Made by a program: the position numbers and the translations under genes. DNA of 32,691 bases from NCBI GenBank assembly GCA_002315855.1, contig DCIG01000021.1, forward strand, positions 6,172-38,862. Direction: 5' to 3'. Below are positions 8,181 to 14,937 of this stretch, piece by piece. Source of the DNA: Lentisphaeria bacterium UBA1732. Lineage in GTDB: Bacteria; Verrucomicrobiota; Lentisphaeria; Victivallales; UBA1829. The notes beneath the pieces were generated by a model. That model was not told the DNA's origin. It was given only the letters and a program-made list of their open reading frames with translations, and did not search any database. Within the stretch, counting starts at the first letter, position 1, and each line of letters opens with the position of its first letter.

Positions 8181-8223
8181 GAGCTGATTTCAAATCTCCT
8201 GTCAGAATCTTTGAATTTAGCTC
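8181..8223. repeat. IR43 copy upstream of hisS
   Basis: The unit is exactly 43 bp: perfect left arm GAGCTGATTTCAAA, core TCTCCTGTCAGAATC, right arm TTTGAATTTAGCTC with two changes. It ends 21 bp before the hisS ATG. Confidence 0.9.
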
Positions 8224-8288
8224 GATTTTTCTCTGAAAATCAAAATCAGCACTCTGTCAGGAGAAAAACTCTTTTTCAGGTGAACCGG

Positions 8289-8320
8289 AAAGGCGGGATT
8301 TCCCGGCTTTCTTCTTTTTT
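8289..8320 (+). terminator. orphan intrinsic-terminator-like hairpin
   Basis: AAAGGCGGGA and TCCCGGCTTT form a 10-bp stem with one mismatch and a two-base spacer, followed by CTTCTTTTTT on the plus strand. No plus-strand gene precedes it, and the minus strand has no T-run after the stem. Confidence 0.5.
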
Positions 8321-8378
8321 GTAAAACACCCGAATATGCTGATTGACTTCGGTTTGTCGTTTCAGAAATCATTGGAAT

Positions 8379-8509
8379 AAAATGATTTCAAAAGTCTTTC
8401 ATTGTCGGGTTTTGTTCAAGCTGTCTGAGAAAAGCATCCGCTGAAAACACCCGTTATACAAATGCGGAGAGTTTGTTCAATTTCCCCGCAGAACTTTTGA
8501 ATTCAGTTC
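8379..8509. repeat. composite repeat element, copy 1 (two IR43 units)
   Basis: A diverged unit begins at 8379 (TGATTTCAAAAGTC). A clearer one fills 8467-8509 (core TTCCCCGCAGAAC, right arm TTTTGAATTCAGTTC). Between them lie GAAAACACCC (8443-8452) and CAAATGCGG (8459-8467), motifs shared with the other composite copies. Confidence 0.75.
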
Positions 8510-8569
8510 AGAATATGATACTTTCATACCCTGTATCCCTCATGATTTCTGTGTCGATGACAGATTTGA

Positions 8570-8866
8570 TCAGGACTCTTTCTTGTCAAGATCAAGAATG
8601 CGCTTTTTCAGTTCGCGTCCGGGTCTGAATTTAACCACTTTCCGTTCAGGAATCTCGACTGCAATTTCAGGATGCTTCGGATTCCGGCCGGGACGGCTTT
8701 TTCTCGTGCAGATTTCAAATACTCCGAAATTGCGAAACTCTAAATCGTGTCCCGCTGCTAATTCATCTCCGATAAAATCAAAAGTCTTTTGGATGACTGT
8801 AGCAACTTCGCTCTGGATTAGTCCCGTTTCTGCGGCTACCTTATTCACAAGGTCTCGTTTTGTCAT
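8570..8866 (-). CDS. HU/IHF-family DNA-binding protein
   Basis: From ATG 8866 the protein is 98 residues, the normal size for HU/IHF. It opens MTKRDLVNKVAAETGL, has the dimerisation core (FDFIGDELAAGHDLEFRNFGVFEI) and the DNA-minor-groove arm with the invariant RPGRNPKHP followed by VVKFRPGRELKK. It bends and compacts DNA as a dimer. GGAAAGG sits 8 bases before the start. The frame stays open 44 codons further upstream through repeat DNA, which I leave out because MTKRDLV is the family start. A composite repeat ends 20 bp upstream, inside the likely leader. Confidence 0.93.
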   Translation of the reverse strand: MTKRDLVNKVAAETGLIQSEVATVIQKTFDFIGDELAAGHDLEFRNFGVFEICTRKSRPGRNPKHPEIAVEIPERKVVKFRPGRELKKRILDLDKKES

Positions 8867-8885
8867 GTTTTTAACCTTTCCTTTG

Positions 8886-9048
8886 GAGCTGATTTCAAAT
8901 GCCTTTGATGCGTATTTGAACAAAGAATCTTCCTTCATAGGCTGGAGTAGTTCAGGCGGTTGCGAGGTACGCCGTCGCCGGAAACACTCCCCCTGCAAAT
9001 CTAGGAAGAGAATCTCAAATCTTTCGTCAGAGCTTTTGAAATGAGTTC
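8886..9048. repeat. composite repeat element, copy 2 (two IR43 units)
   Basis: The first unit has a perfect GAGCTGATTTCAAA arm at 8886-8899. The second fills 9006-9048 (core CTTTCGTCAGAGC, right arm TTTTGAAATGAGTTC). CAAATCTAGG (8996-9005) directly precedes the second unit, at the place of CAAATGYCGG in the other copies. The element forms the leader of the HU gene. Confidence 0.8.
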
Positions 9049-9084
9049 CTTAATTGTTGTAATTATGGCTTATTGTACGGATTG

Positions 9085-9115
9085 GTTCCTGCTCCGTGGA
9101 GAATCGGAGCAGAAC
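9085..9115. other. GC-rich hairpin between two composite repeats
   Basis: TGCTCCG (9090-9096) pairs with CGGAGCA (9105-9111), extended by GTTC/GAAC. There is no T-run on either side, so it is not a clear intrinsic terminator. It might still separate the infA and HU transcripts. Confidence 0.5.
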
Positions 9116-9138
9116 TTGTTTCGATGATGTCTTTCTAA

Positions 9139-9297
9139 TGAGCTGATTTCAAAAGTCATTGGTGCAAAGATTGAAAAATCTTCGCACGTTTGTCATGAGT
9201 AATTCGAGACGCGGCTTGAAAAAAACGCCTCAAATCCTCTCTTGACAAATGCCGGAAAGATTTTCATTCCTTCCCGCAGGACTTTTGAAATGAACTT
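9139..9297. repeat. composite repeat element, copy 3 (two IR43 units)
   Basis: The first unit starts with a perfect GAGCTGATTTCAAA (9139-9152). The second fills 9255-9297 (core TTCCCGCAGGAC, right arm TTTTGAAATGAACTT). CAAATGCCGG (9246-9255) abuts the second unit. On the minus strand TTGAAA at its edge is 17 bp from a weak CATCAT box (9123-9128). Confidence 0.8.
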
Positions 9298-9462
9298 CTG
9301 AAATAACAAAACAGAGTTTTCTGTATCTCTATGCTTGCTGTGTTTCTGCGGATTTGCGTATCGTCTGAAATCTTCTTCTGTTTCATCTGACCTTTTTCTT
9401 ATGAAAACCAGGTCATCCGTGTGCATCTGCAAAAACTCTTTCACATGAAATAGAGGTGTCTC

Positions 9463-9678
9463 TCACTTTTGCCGGAAGACGATTCTTCCTTTCGTCAGGT
9501 CGTAAGGCGACATTTCCAAGGTTACGGTATCTCCGGGAAGAATGCGTATGAAATGCAGACGCATCTTTCCGCTGATATGGGCGAGAACCACATGTTTGTT
9601 CGGCAATTCTACCTTGAATGTGGTGCTTGGAAGAAGTTCTTTCACGACTCCTTCAAATCTGACAAGTTCTTTAGACAC
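9463..9678 (-). CDS. infA: translation initiation factor IF-1
   Basis: This 71-residue OB-fold protein binds the ribosomal A site during initiation. It has the family sequence FEGVVKELLPSTTFKVELPN, then HISGKMRLHFIRILPGD and MSPYDLTKGRIVFR. The start is a GTG at 9678 lying inside the end of map, so the two genes overlap by 8 bp and are probably translationally coupled. Gene order adk-map-infA is the widely conserved end of the spc ribosomal operon, here without its ribosomal protein neighbours. Confidence 0.96.
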   Translation of the reverse strand: MSKELVRFEGVVKELLPSTTFKVELPNKHVVLAHISGKMRLHFIRILPGDTVTLEMSPYDLTKGRIVFRQK

Positions 9679-10438
9679 GGGTTAAAACCTCCGTTTGGTT
9701 TTCTTCAATGAGAATCATGTGTTCAAAATGGGCGGAAGGACGTCCGTCTTGGGTGCGGACTGTCCATTGATCCGGCTCCACATAGACCCGGTGCGTTCCC
9801 AGATTGAACATCGGTTCAATGCAAAGAACCATTCCGGGTACCAGTTGCGGTCCGGGGGATTTTGTAACGAAGTTCGGCACTTCCGGCGGCTCATGGAGCT
9901 GAATCCCGCATCCATGTCCCACAAGATCGCGCACCACTCCCAGTTTGTACTGGCGGGCCGTTTTCGCGACTGCTTCGGAAATGTCGTGTATATGGCGTCC
10001 GGCTTTCGCGGCCAGGATTCCTGCCTCCAGGGCTTCTTGCGTCCCGGTCATCAGCGATTCTATATCCTTGCTCGTTCGTTTGTCTCCCAGGACTACCGTC
10101 TTTGCTGTGTCGCCAATCCCTCCGTTCAGCGTAACTCCTACATCGATACTGACTATATCCCCTTCTTTCATGACATAGTCATTCGCTATCCCGTGAACGA
10201 CTACATCGTTTACGGAAATGCAGATGTTGCGGGGAAATCCTGCATAATTCAGAAAGGTGGGAATACCGCCCATGGAGCGAATGACTGCCCCTGCCAGATC
10301 ATCGAGCTGGCGTGTCGTCATTCCGGGCTTGGCGAGTGACGCGATCTCTTCGCGTGCGAGTGCCGCTGCATGTGCGGCGGCACGAATCCGGACAATTTCT
10401 TCCGGTGTATGAACAATGAAATCTCTGCGGCGCATCAT
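9671..10438 (-). CDS. map: type I methionine aminopeptidase
   Basis: It removes the N-terminal Met from new proteins. The 255-residue protein has all parts of the pita-bread metalloprotease: IDVGVTLNGGIGDTAKTV carries two Asp metal ligands, GHGCG the His ligand, CIEPMF the first Glu and FEHMILI the last. There is no N-terminal zinc-finger extension. It starts 3 bp after the adk stop and overlaps infA. Confidence 0.96.
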   Translation of the reverse strand: MMRRRDFIVHTPEEIVRIRAAAHAAALAREEIASLAKPGMTTRQLDDLAGAVIRSMGGIPTFLNYAGFPRNICISVNDVVVHGIANDYVMKEGDIVSIDVGVTLNGGIGDTAKTVVLGDKRTSKDIESLMTGTQEALEAGILAAKAGRHIHDISEAVAKTARQYKLGVVRDLVGHGCGIQLHEPPEVPNFVTKSPGPQLVPGMVLCIEPMFNLGTHRVYVEPDQWTVRTQDGRPSAHFEHMILIEENQTEVLTRV

Positions 10439-10441
10439 AAT

Positions 10442-11095
10442 TTATTTCAGAAGAGCCAGAAGGGCACTGAAACCTTCCGAAACCGGAAGCGAGGAGTCGA
10501 TGCGCGAAAGCATCTTTTTGTCATCGTAATAACGAATCAGAGGTGCTGTTTGTTCGTTGTAGACTTTCAAGCGGTTCTGCGCGGTCGCCAGTGAATCGTC
10601 TGCACGCTGAATCAGGGCACCGCCGCACTTGTCGCAAATCCCTTCTGTTTTCGGGGGCGCAAACAGCTTGTTGAATGCCACGCCGCACTTCGAGCAGGTC
10701 AGACGCGCGGTCAGACGCTTCAGCAGAAGTTCTTCCGGTGCTTCAAACAAAACGACAGCGTCAATCTTCATGCCGATTTTCTTCATGCCCGTTTCAAGCA
10801 GTTCTGCCTGTGCCACGGTGCGCGGGAAACCGTCCAGAATGAATCCGTTGCGGCATTCTTCGGCGGCCAGACGTTTGGCTACCATGTCGGCTACGACCTG
10901 ATCGGGAACCAGCTTGCCGGATTCCATATAGGACTTCGCCAGCTTGCCCAGTTCGGTGCTCGCGGCCACTTCGGCGCGCAGAATTTCGCCCGTCGAAATA
11001 TGAACCAGTTTTTCCTGTTCCATCAGCGGATCGGACAGTGTGCCTTTACCTGCTCCCGGAGGGCCGAGAAGAATGAGGTTGCGTTTCGTAATCAT
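10442..11095 (-). CDS. adk: adenylate kinase, zinc-lid form
   Basis: It interconverts ATP + AMP and 2 ADP. The 217-residue protein shows the P-loop GPPGAGKGT (residues 11-19), the AMP-site sequence GFILDGFPRT, and a long lid with two CxxC pairs (CSKC and CDKC) expected to bind structural zinc. AAGGAG lies 8 bases before the ATG. It leads the adk-map-infA operon. A TTGAAA-17-TACAAT promoter at 11120-11148 lies just upstream, its -35 box inside a repeat element. Confidence 0.96.
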   Translation of the reverse strand: MITKRNLILLGPPGAGKGTLSDPLMEQEKLVHISTGEILRAEVAASTELGKLAKSYMESGKLVPDQVVADMVAKRLAAEECRNGFILDGFPRTVAQAELLETGMKKIGMKIDAVVLFEAPEELLLKRLTARLTCSKCGVAFNKLFAPPKTEGICDKCGGALIQRADDSLATAQNRLKVYNEQTAPLIRYYDDKKMLSRIDSSLPVSEGFSALLALLK

Positions 11096-11119
11096 TGTAT
11101 TGTCTCCTTGCTTTAAGGA

Positions 11120-11148
11120 ATTGTAATTGAAAAGGATTCTGATTTCAA
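11120..11148 (-). promoter_or_regulatory. adk-map-infA promoter with repeat-borne -35 box
   Basis: On the minus strand TTGAAA (11143-11148) is the outer part of an IR43 arm, and TACAAT (11120-11125) lies exactly 17 bp downstream. The ribosome site AAGGAG follows within a short leader. Confidence 0.7.
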
Positions 11149-11297
11149 ATGTCTTTGTCGGAAAGTTTTGAAAAGCATCTTCTCTCAGTTGTCTTGAATG
11201 GTTTGCGGCGGCTTTTGGAAAACAGCCGCCGAAAACGCCCCATTGGCAAATGTCGGAGATGATTTCAAAGCGTCTGCTGGACCTTTGAAATGAGCTT
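11136..11297. repeat. composite repeat element, copy 4 (two IR43 units)
   Basis: The first unit is TCTGATTTCAAATG from 11139. The second fills 11256-11297 (42 bp, arm GATGATTTCAAAG, right arm TTTGAAATGAGCTT). GAAAACGCCC (11231-11240) and CAAATGTCGG (11247-11256) precede it as in copy 1. A strong inner hairpin CGGCGGCT/AGCCGCCG lies at 11206-11231. Confidence 0.8.
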
Positions 11298-11305
11298 ATG
11301 TGTAA

Positions 11306-11460
11306 AATATCTCAGTTCCTTGTTTCCGGTGGATTTTCCGACCGTATGCAGTCGTTCTCAATCTTCATCTTCGGCCCGCCTGTCTGCTTGCCGTTGAATC
11401 TGATTCGTTCCAAACATCCCGCATTCGCGGATTTTCCCTCAAACAAGAAACGAAGATACC
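11306..11460 (-). ncRNA. candidate structured small RNA, family unknown
   Basis: The minus-strand RNA would begin at about 11460, right after a strong promoter. Its first 20 nt (11441-11460) pair with its last 20 (11306-11325) at 19 of 20 positions, four as G-U. On the plus strand those four would be A-C, so the helix fits minus-strand transcription. Inside are hairpins CCGC-GAAU-GCGG, GAAU-CAG-AUUC and GACUG-CAUA-CGGUC. UUUU follows the closing helix. A closed 5'/3' helix around ~115 nt recalls 6S or SRP RNA, but I see no diagnostic motif of either, nor of RNase P or tmRNA. A 19-codon frame (MFGTNQ...) inside it lacks a good ribosome site. Confidence 0.6.
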
Positions 11461-11463
11461 TTT

Positions 11464-11492
11464 AATATAATGCGTGTTTTGTTGTTTTTCAA
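11464..11492 (-). promoter_or_regulatory. strong promoter of the candidate ncRNA
   Basis: On the minus strand TTGAAA (11487-11492), 17 bp, TATATT (11464-11469). It is among the best promoter matches in the window and lies about 370 bp upstream of adk with no protein gene between. Confidence 0.75.
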
Positions 11493-11602
11493 GCACTTTA
11501 TGCAAAAATAAAGTATGTTTTCACTCTTTCTTATCGACATGACGTTCCGCCCATGTCGATTCATGATTCCTCTCAGGCGTATCTTCCTGAAAATAAACTC
11601 AC

Positions 11603-11645
11603 GATCTGATTCCGGAAGTCATTGTCGGGACCCTTGAAATCACCT
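11603..11645. repeat. diverged IR43 copy downstream of dapA
   Basis: GATCTGATTC, core AAGTCATTGTCGGGAC and CTTGAAATCACCT align over exactly 43 bp with the intact copies. The arms no longer pair well. Confidence 0.6.
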
Positions 11646-11687
11646 TCCTGTTCATTCTGCTTTTTTCTGCTTCCCGTGCTTATGAAA

Positions 11688-11709
11688 CAGGCGGACTTTT
11701 GCCCGCCTG
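11688..11709 (-). terminator. possible terminator of dapA
   Basis: CAGGCGG (11688-11694) pairs with CCGCCTG (11703-11709) around an eight-base loop. The following minus-strand bases are only TTTC, so termination may be weak. Confidence 0.5.
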
Positions 11710-11745
11710 AAATCTTTCTTTTGCGAAGCTGTTTCCCGCGTCTGC

Positions 11746-12618
11746 TCAGCAGTCGACCGGAACTCCTTCCAGAATATTCCGCAGAAATTCGCGGTTCTTG
11801 TCCGATGGCTGACACAGCGGCAGACGGTATTCTTCTTCAATCATTCCGCGCAGTGCCATTGCCGCTTTCACCGGAATCGGGTTCGTTTCCACGAACATTG
11901 CCTTGAAGAATTTGAACAGCTGATGATGTCTTTCCCGTGCTGAAATGAAGTCGCCGTTCAGACAGAAATCAACCAGCTCTTTTATTTCTTTCGGAATCAG
12001 GTTGGATGCCACACTTACCACGCCCACGGCCCCGACGGACATCATCGGTACGGTCAGAGAATCGTCGCCGCTCAGTACAGGCACGTCGCACAGTGCCAGA
12101 ATTTCCGACACGCGTTCCACGCTTCCTGCGGCTTCCTTTACTCCGGCGATGTTATGCCCTTTGTACAGGCGGGCGATTGTTTCCGGTGCGATGGACACCC
12201 CCGAACGGCCCGGCACGTTGTACAGCACAAGCGGCAGATCGCAGGTATCCGCGATGGTTGCAAAATGGCGGTACAGTCCTTCCTGTGTCGGCTTATTGTA
12301 ATACGGCGCGACCTGAAGCGAATAGTCAGCCCCGTAGGCTTTTGCGTGTTTGGTCAGGCGAATTGCTTCTTCGGTGGAGTTCGCACCGCTGCCTGCCATG
12401 ACTTTGCAGCGTCCGTCGGCGACATTCACCACGTGCGAGATGACATCTTCGTGTTCTTCAAATGACAGGGTCGGGGACTCGCCTGTTGTTCCCACTGGCG
12501 AAATTCCGTCCACTCCGTTGCGAATCTGAAACTCCACCATTTCCGTGAGCTTGTCAAAATCGATTTCACCGTTCTTGAACGGCGTTACGAGGGCTGTGTA
12601 GAGACCTTGAATTTTCAT
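11746..12618 (-). CDS. dapA: 4-hydroxy-tetrahydrodipicolinate synthase
   Basis: It condenses pyruvate with aspartate semialdehyde, the first step of the lysine/diaminopimelate branch. The 290-residue TIM barrel has the full active site: PVGTTGE (T44, T45), Tyr133 and Arg138 in YNVPGR, and the Schiff-base Lys161 in GVKEA. AAGGA lies 8 bases before the ATG. It follows dapF by 18 bp in the same transcript. Confidence 0.96.
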   Translation of the reverse strand: MKIQGLYTALVTPFKNGEIDFDKLTEMVEFQIRNGVDGISPVGTTGESPTLSFEEHEDVISHVVNVADGRCKVMAGSGANSTEEAIRLTKHAKAYGADYSLQVAPYYNKPTQEGLYRHFATIADTCDLPLVLYNVPGRSGVSIAPETIARLYKGHNIAGVKEAAGSVERVSEILALCDVPVLSGDDSLTVPMMSVGAVGVVSVASNLIPKEIKELVDFCLNGDFISARERHHQLFKFFKAMFVETNPIPVKAAMALRGMIEEEYRLPLCQPSDKNREFLRNILEGVPVDC

Positions 12619-12636
12619 ATTTGGAATCCTTTTTGG

Positions 12637-13461
12637 TTAAAATATCGATTTGCTTATGATTGTGCCGCGGAATACCTCTATTGCCGGTCCCGCAAGCAGT
12701 ACTTTCTGTATCTTCCCGTCTTTTTTGATTACTTTTGTCCGCAGAATATCCCCTGATTTCGTCTGGAACATCAGTTCTTCCGGCGCGTGATAGAAGCTGT
12801 TCAGTACCACTGCCGAAGACCCGACTCCCGTCCCGCAGGCCAGTGTCTCGTCTTCCACACCCCGCTCGAATGTCCGAATCAGCACTGCTCGTTTGAAGGT
12901 CGGTTCAAACTCCAGAAAATCCACATTCGTCCCCGCTGGCGCGAATGCCTTGTGATTCCGGAGCATTCGTCCCTGCGGCACAATATCGGCGTTGTGGAGT
13001 CCGTCCATCCGCACGACGGCATGAGGTACGCCCACAATTCCGTGATACACATTCTCTCCCGGAATCAGTTTTTCGTATGCCTTGAACTCCTGATTCAGCA
13101 GCAGCTCGATCTGTACCAGCTCTTCCCCCTGGATTTCCGTATGCAGTTCGCCGCTTCCCGTTGCAAATGTGATTTCGTTTGCGTTCGCCAGTCCGTGTCG
13201 TACTGCATACAGTGCCGCGCACCGCAATCCGTTTCCGCACATATCGGCGCGTGAGCCGTCGCAGTTGAAAAAATCCATCACGACCTGATTGGGGGTCTCT
13301 GTTTTCGCAAGCATGATCAGCCCGTCTGCACCCACTCCGCGTTTCCTGTCGCAGAAGCGTCGTACAGTTTCCGCCGGCAGGATTCCGTCTGTTTCTGCCT
13401 TGTCCAGCACGACGAAATCGTTGCCTGCTCCGTTCATTTTTGAAAAATGAATCACATCCAT
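12637..13461 (-). CDS. dapF: diaminopimelate epimerase
   Basis: It converts LL- to meso-diaminopimelate for peptidoglycan and lysine. From ATG 13461 the protein is 274 residues and begins MDVIHFSKMNGAGNDFVV, matching the family start. An in-frame ATG at 13506 would add 15 residues of no family resemblance. The two catalytic cysteines are in MCGNGLRCAA and LACGTGVGSSA. It is first in a dapF-dapA pair. Its promoter is uncertain; TGGAAA-16-TAAATT at 13606-13633 on the minus strand is the best weak candidate. Confidence 0.95.
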   Translation of the reverse strand: MDVIHFSKMNGAGNDFVVLDKAETDGILPAETVRRFCDRKRGVGADGLIMLAKTETPNQVVMDFFNCDGSRADMCGNGLRCAALYAVRHGLANANEITFATGSGELHTEIQGEELVQIELLLNQEFKAYEKLIPGENVYHGIVGVPHAVVRMDGLHNADIVPQGRMLRNHKAFAPAGTNVDFLEFEPTFKRAVLIRTFERGVEDETLACGTGVGSSAVVLNSFYHAPEELMFQTKSGDILRTKVIKKDGKIQKVLLAGPAIEVFRGTIISKSIF

Positions 13462-13735
13462 GTCTTGTGAAACTCCGTTGAAGAGTCGTTCGGACGCGTT
13501 TCGCATCCGGTCTCTGTTGATGTCCTGACCTGATTGATTCGCATGAAACTTCTTTCCTTTGGCGGGAATATGCCGCAGATTTTCGTTCGCGAATCCATCC
13601 TCTTTAATTTAATGCAAGAACTGTGATTTTCCAGTAAAATCTTCTGAAAAACTGCTTTATTTCAAAAAATTCCCTCTTTCTTCGTTTTTTCTCTCTGATT
13701 TAGCCGGATTTTTTCTTCCCTTTTTCGGAAATCGT

Positions 13736-13763
13736 TTGAAAAATAGTGAATGAGTGCTATGTT
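13736..13763 (+). promoter_or_regulatory. probable promoter of the aro operon
   Basis: TTGAAA (13736-13741), 16 bp, TATGTT (13758-13763), the same -10 form as the FRG and esterase genes. The leader would be about 155 nt and would include the IR43 copy. Confidence 0.55.
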
Positions 13764-13820
13764 TTATATATTTCTTGAAAACGGGACGGACCTTCCCCTG
13801 TGGGCAGGTGTGTCTTTTTT

Positions 13821-13863
13821 GAGCTGATTTCAAAGTGCCTCGCCGGCCTTTGGAAATTAACTC
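13821..13863. repeat. IR43 copy in the aro operon leader
   Basis: The unit is 43 bp with perfect left arm GAGCTGATTTCAAA, core GTGCCTCGCCGGCC and right arm TTTGGAAATTAACTC. Confidence 0.85.
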
Positions 13864-13924
13864 CATTAACCCATTTATCTGACTTCGCACCCATCGTGCT
13901 CGGTTCAGAGAAAGACGCGGTAAT

Positions 13925-14935
13925 ATGATTATCATTCTGAAAGAAAAACCGGATCAGCTTCAACTTGACAGCCTGAAAAAATGGCTGACCAGACAGAACG
14001 TTACCCTTCACATCAGCGAAGGCGTCAGACAGACCATTGTCGGGCTTGTCGGCGATACTTCGGCTATTGATATTGACATCGTGAAACAGTGGGACATCGT
14101 GGATGATGTCAAACGCATTCAGGAACCCTTCAAAAATGCCAACCGCAAATTCCATCCCCTTGACACTGTCATCAATGTTTCGGGGCGGCAGGTCGGCGGC
14201 GGTGGTTTCACGGTCATCGCAGGTCCCTGTTCCGTCGAGAGTGAAGAGCAGATTATCTGCATCGCGGAGAGCGTGAAAGCCTCCGGCGCGGACATGCTGC
14301 GCGGCGGCGCGTTCAAACCCCGCACTTCTCCTTATGCGTTTCAGGGGCTTCGTGCCGAGGGAATCCGCCTCCTCCTGAAAGCAAAACAGGCGACTGGTCT
14401 TCCCATTGTAACCGAGCTTATGGATTTGTCCCAGATTGATCTTTTCGCCGATGTCGATATTATTCAAATCGGCGCTCGCAATATGCAGAATTTTGAGATG
14501 CTCCGTCAGCTTGGCAAATGTTCCAAGCCTATCCTTCTCAAACGCGGTTTCGCCAACACCTATCAGGAACTCCTCATGAGTGCCGAATACATCATGGCGG
14601 CCGGAAATCCGAATGTCATTCTTTGCGAACGCGGTGTGCGTACTTTCGAGACCTACACCCGCAATACCTTTGACATTGCCGCCGCTCCTGCTCTGAAAAA
14701 TCTTTCGCATCTTCCTGTGTTCATGGACCCCAGCCATGCTTGCGGCGTTTCAAAATTCGTTCCGTCTCTTGCGCTTGCCTCTGCTGCGGTGGGGGCGGAC
14801 GGCCTGCTCATCGAGGTGCATAACAATCCTTCCTGTGCCTTGTGCGATGGTGCCCAGTCTTTGACCACGCAGGCATTTGACGAGCTTATGGTGAAACTCC
14901 GCGGCATTCTGCCTCATCGTTATATCTCGAAATAA
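13925..14935 (+). CDS. aroF: 3-deoxy-7-phosphoheptulonate (DAHP) synthase, type I-beta with FL domain
   Basis: It joins phosphoenolpyruvate and erythrose 4-phosphate, the entry step of aromatic biosynthesis. Residues 1-70 form a ferredoxin-like regulatory domain (MIIILKEKPDQLQLDSLKKWL), as in Thermotoga-type enzymes where it mediates Phe/Tyr feedback. The barrel follows with VIAGPCSVES, LRGGAFKPRTSPYAFQG, LLKRG and FMDPSHACG, which carry metal and substrate ligands. It is first in the aro operon, 2 bp before the next gene. Feedback control is expected from the family, not shown by sequence. Confidence 0.95.
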   Translation: MIIILKEKPDQLQLDSLKKWLTRQNVTLHISEGVRQTIVGLVGDTSAIDIDIVKQWDIVDDVKRIQEPFKNANRKFHPLDTVINVSGRQVGGGGFTVIAGPCSVESEEQIICIAESVKASGADMLRGGAFKPRTSPYAFQGLRAEGIRLLLKAKQATGLPIVTELMDLSQIDLFADVDIIQIGARNMQNFEMLRQLGKCSKPILLKRGFANTYQELLMSAEYIMAAGNPNVILCERGVRTFETYTRNTFDIAAAPALKNLSHLPVFMDPSHACGVSKFVPSLALASAAVGADGLLIEVHNNPSCALCDGAQSLTTQAFDELMVKLRGILPHRYISK

Positions 14936-14937
14936 TC

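Larger units (their letters stand above)
8161..8569. other. repeat-rich intergenic region between hisS and the HU gene
   Basis: No protein or tRNA gene is supported. It contains an IR43 copy directly upstream of hisS (8181-8223), an orphan plus-strand terminator (8289-8320) and one composite repeat element (8379-8509). A 7-bp inverted pair TCTCCTG/CAGGAGA spans 8195-8265. No convincing hisS promoter was found apart from TTGAAA-17-GATATT at the repeat edge, whose -10 box would leave almost no leader. Confidence 0.6.
8867..9462. other. repeat-rich intergenic region between infA and the HU gene
   Basis: No gene is supported across about 600 bp. It holds two composite repeat elements (8886-9048 and 9139-9297) and a GC-rich hairpin (9085-9115). 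An 83-codon minus-strand frame at 9193-9444 is partly made of repeat DNA and has no family resemblance. The ribosomal protein L36 gene that often follows infA is absent. Confidence 0.6.
11096..11745. other. 650-bp region with promoters, candidate ncRNA and repeats
   Basis: No protein gene is supported. Reading on the minus strand towards adk it holds a weak dapA terminator (11688-11709), a diverged IR43 (11603-11645), a strong promoter (11464-11492), a structured RNA candidate (11306-11460), a composite repeat (11136-11297) and the adk promoter (11120-11148). Confidence 0.7.
13507..13924. other. divergent intergenic region between dapF and the aro operon
   Basis: It holds promoter candidates for both sides, T-rich tracts near 13655-13735 and one IR43 copy (13821-13863). 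No further gene is seen. Confidence 0.6.

Noticed and set aside
9193..9444. 83-codon minus-strand frame after infA
   Set aside because: About half is composed of a composite repeat element, other copies of which are interrupted by stops in the matching frame, and no family is recognised. It is also not rpmJ.
11306..11460. Reading the structured region as RNase P RNA because of GAGGGAAAATCCG
   Set aside because: The resemblance to the RNase P core is short, and the element is far too small with no second conserved half.
13757..14737. 326-codon minus-strand frame over the DAHP synthase
   Set aside because: Antisense shadow; the plus strand encodes a clear DAHP synthase.
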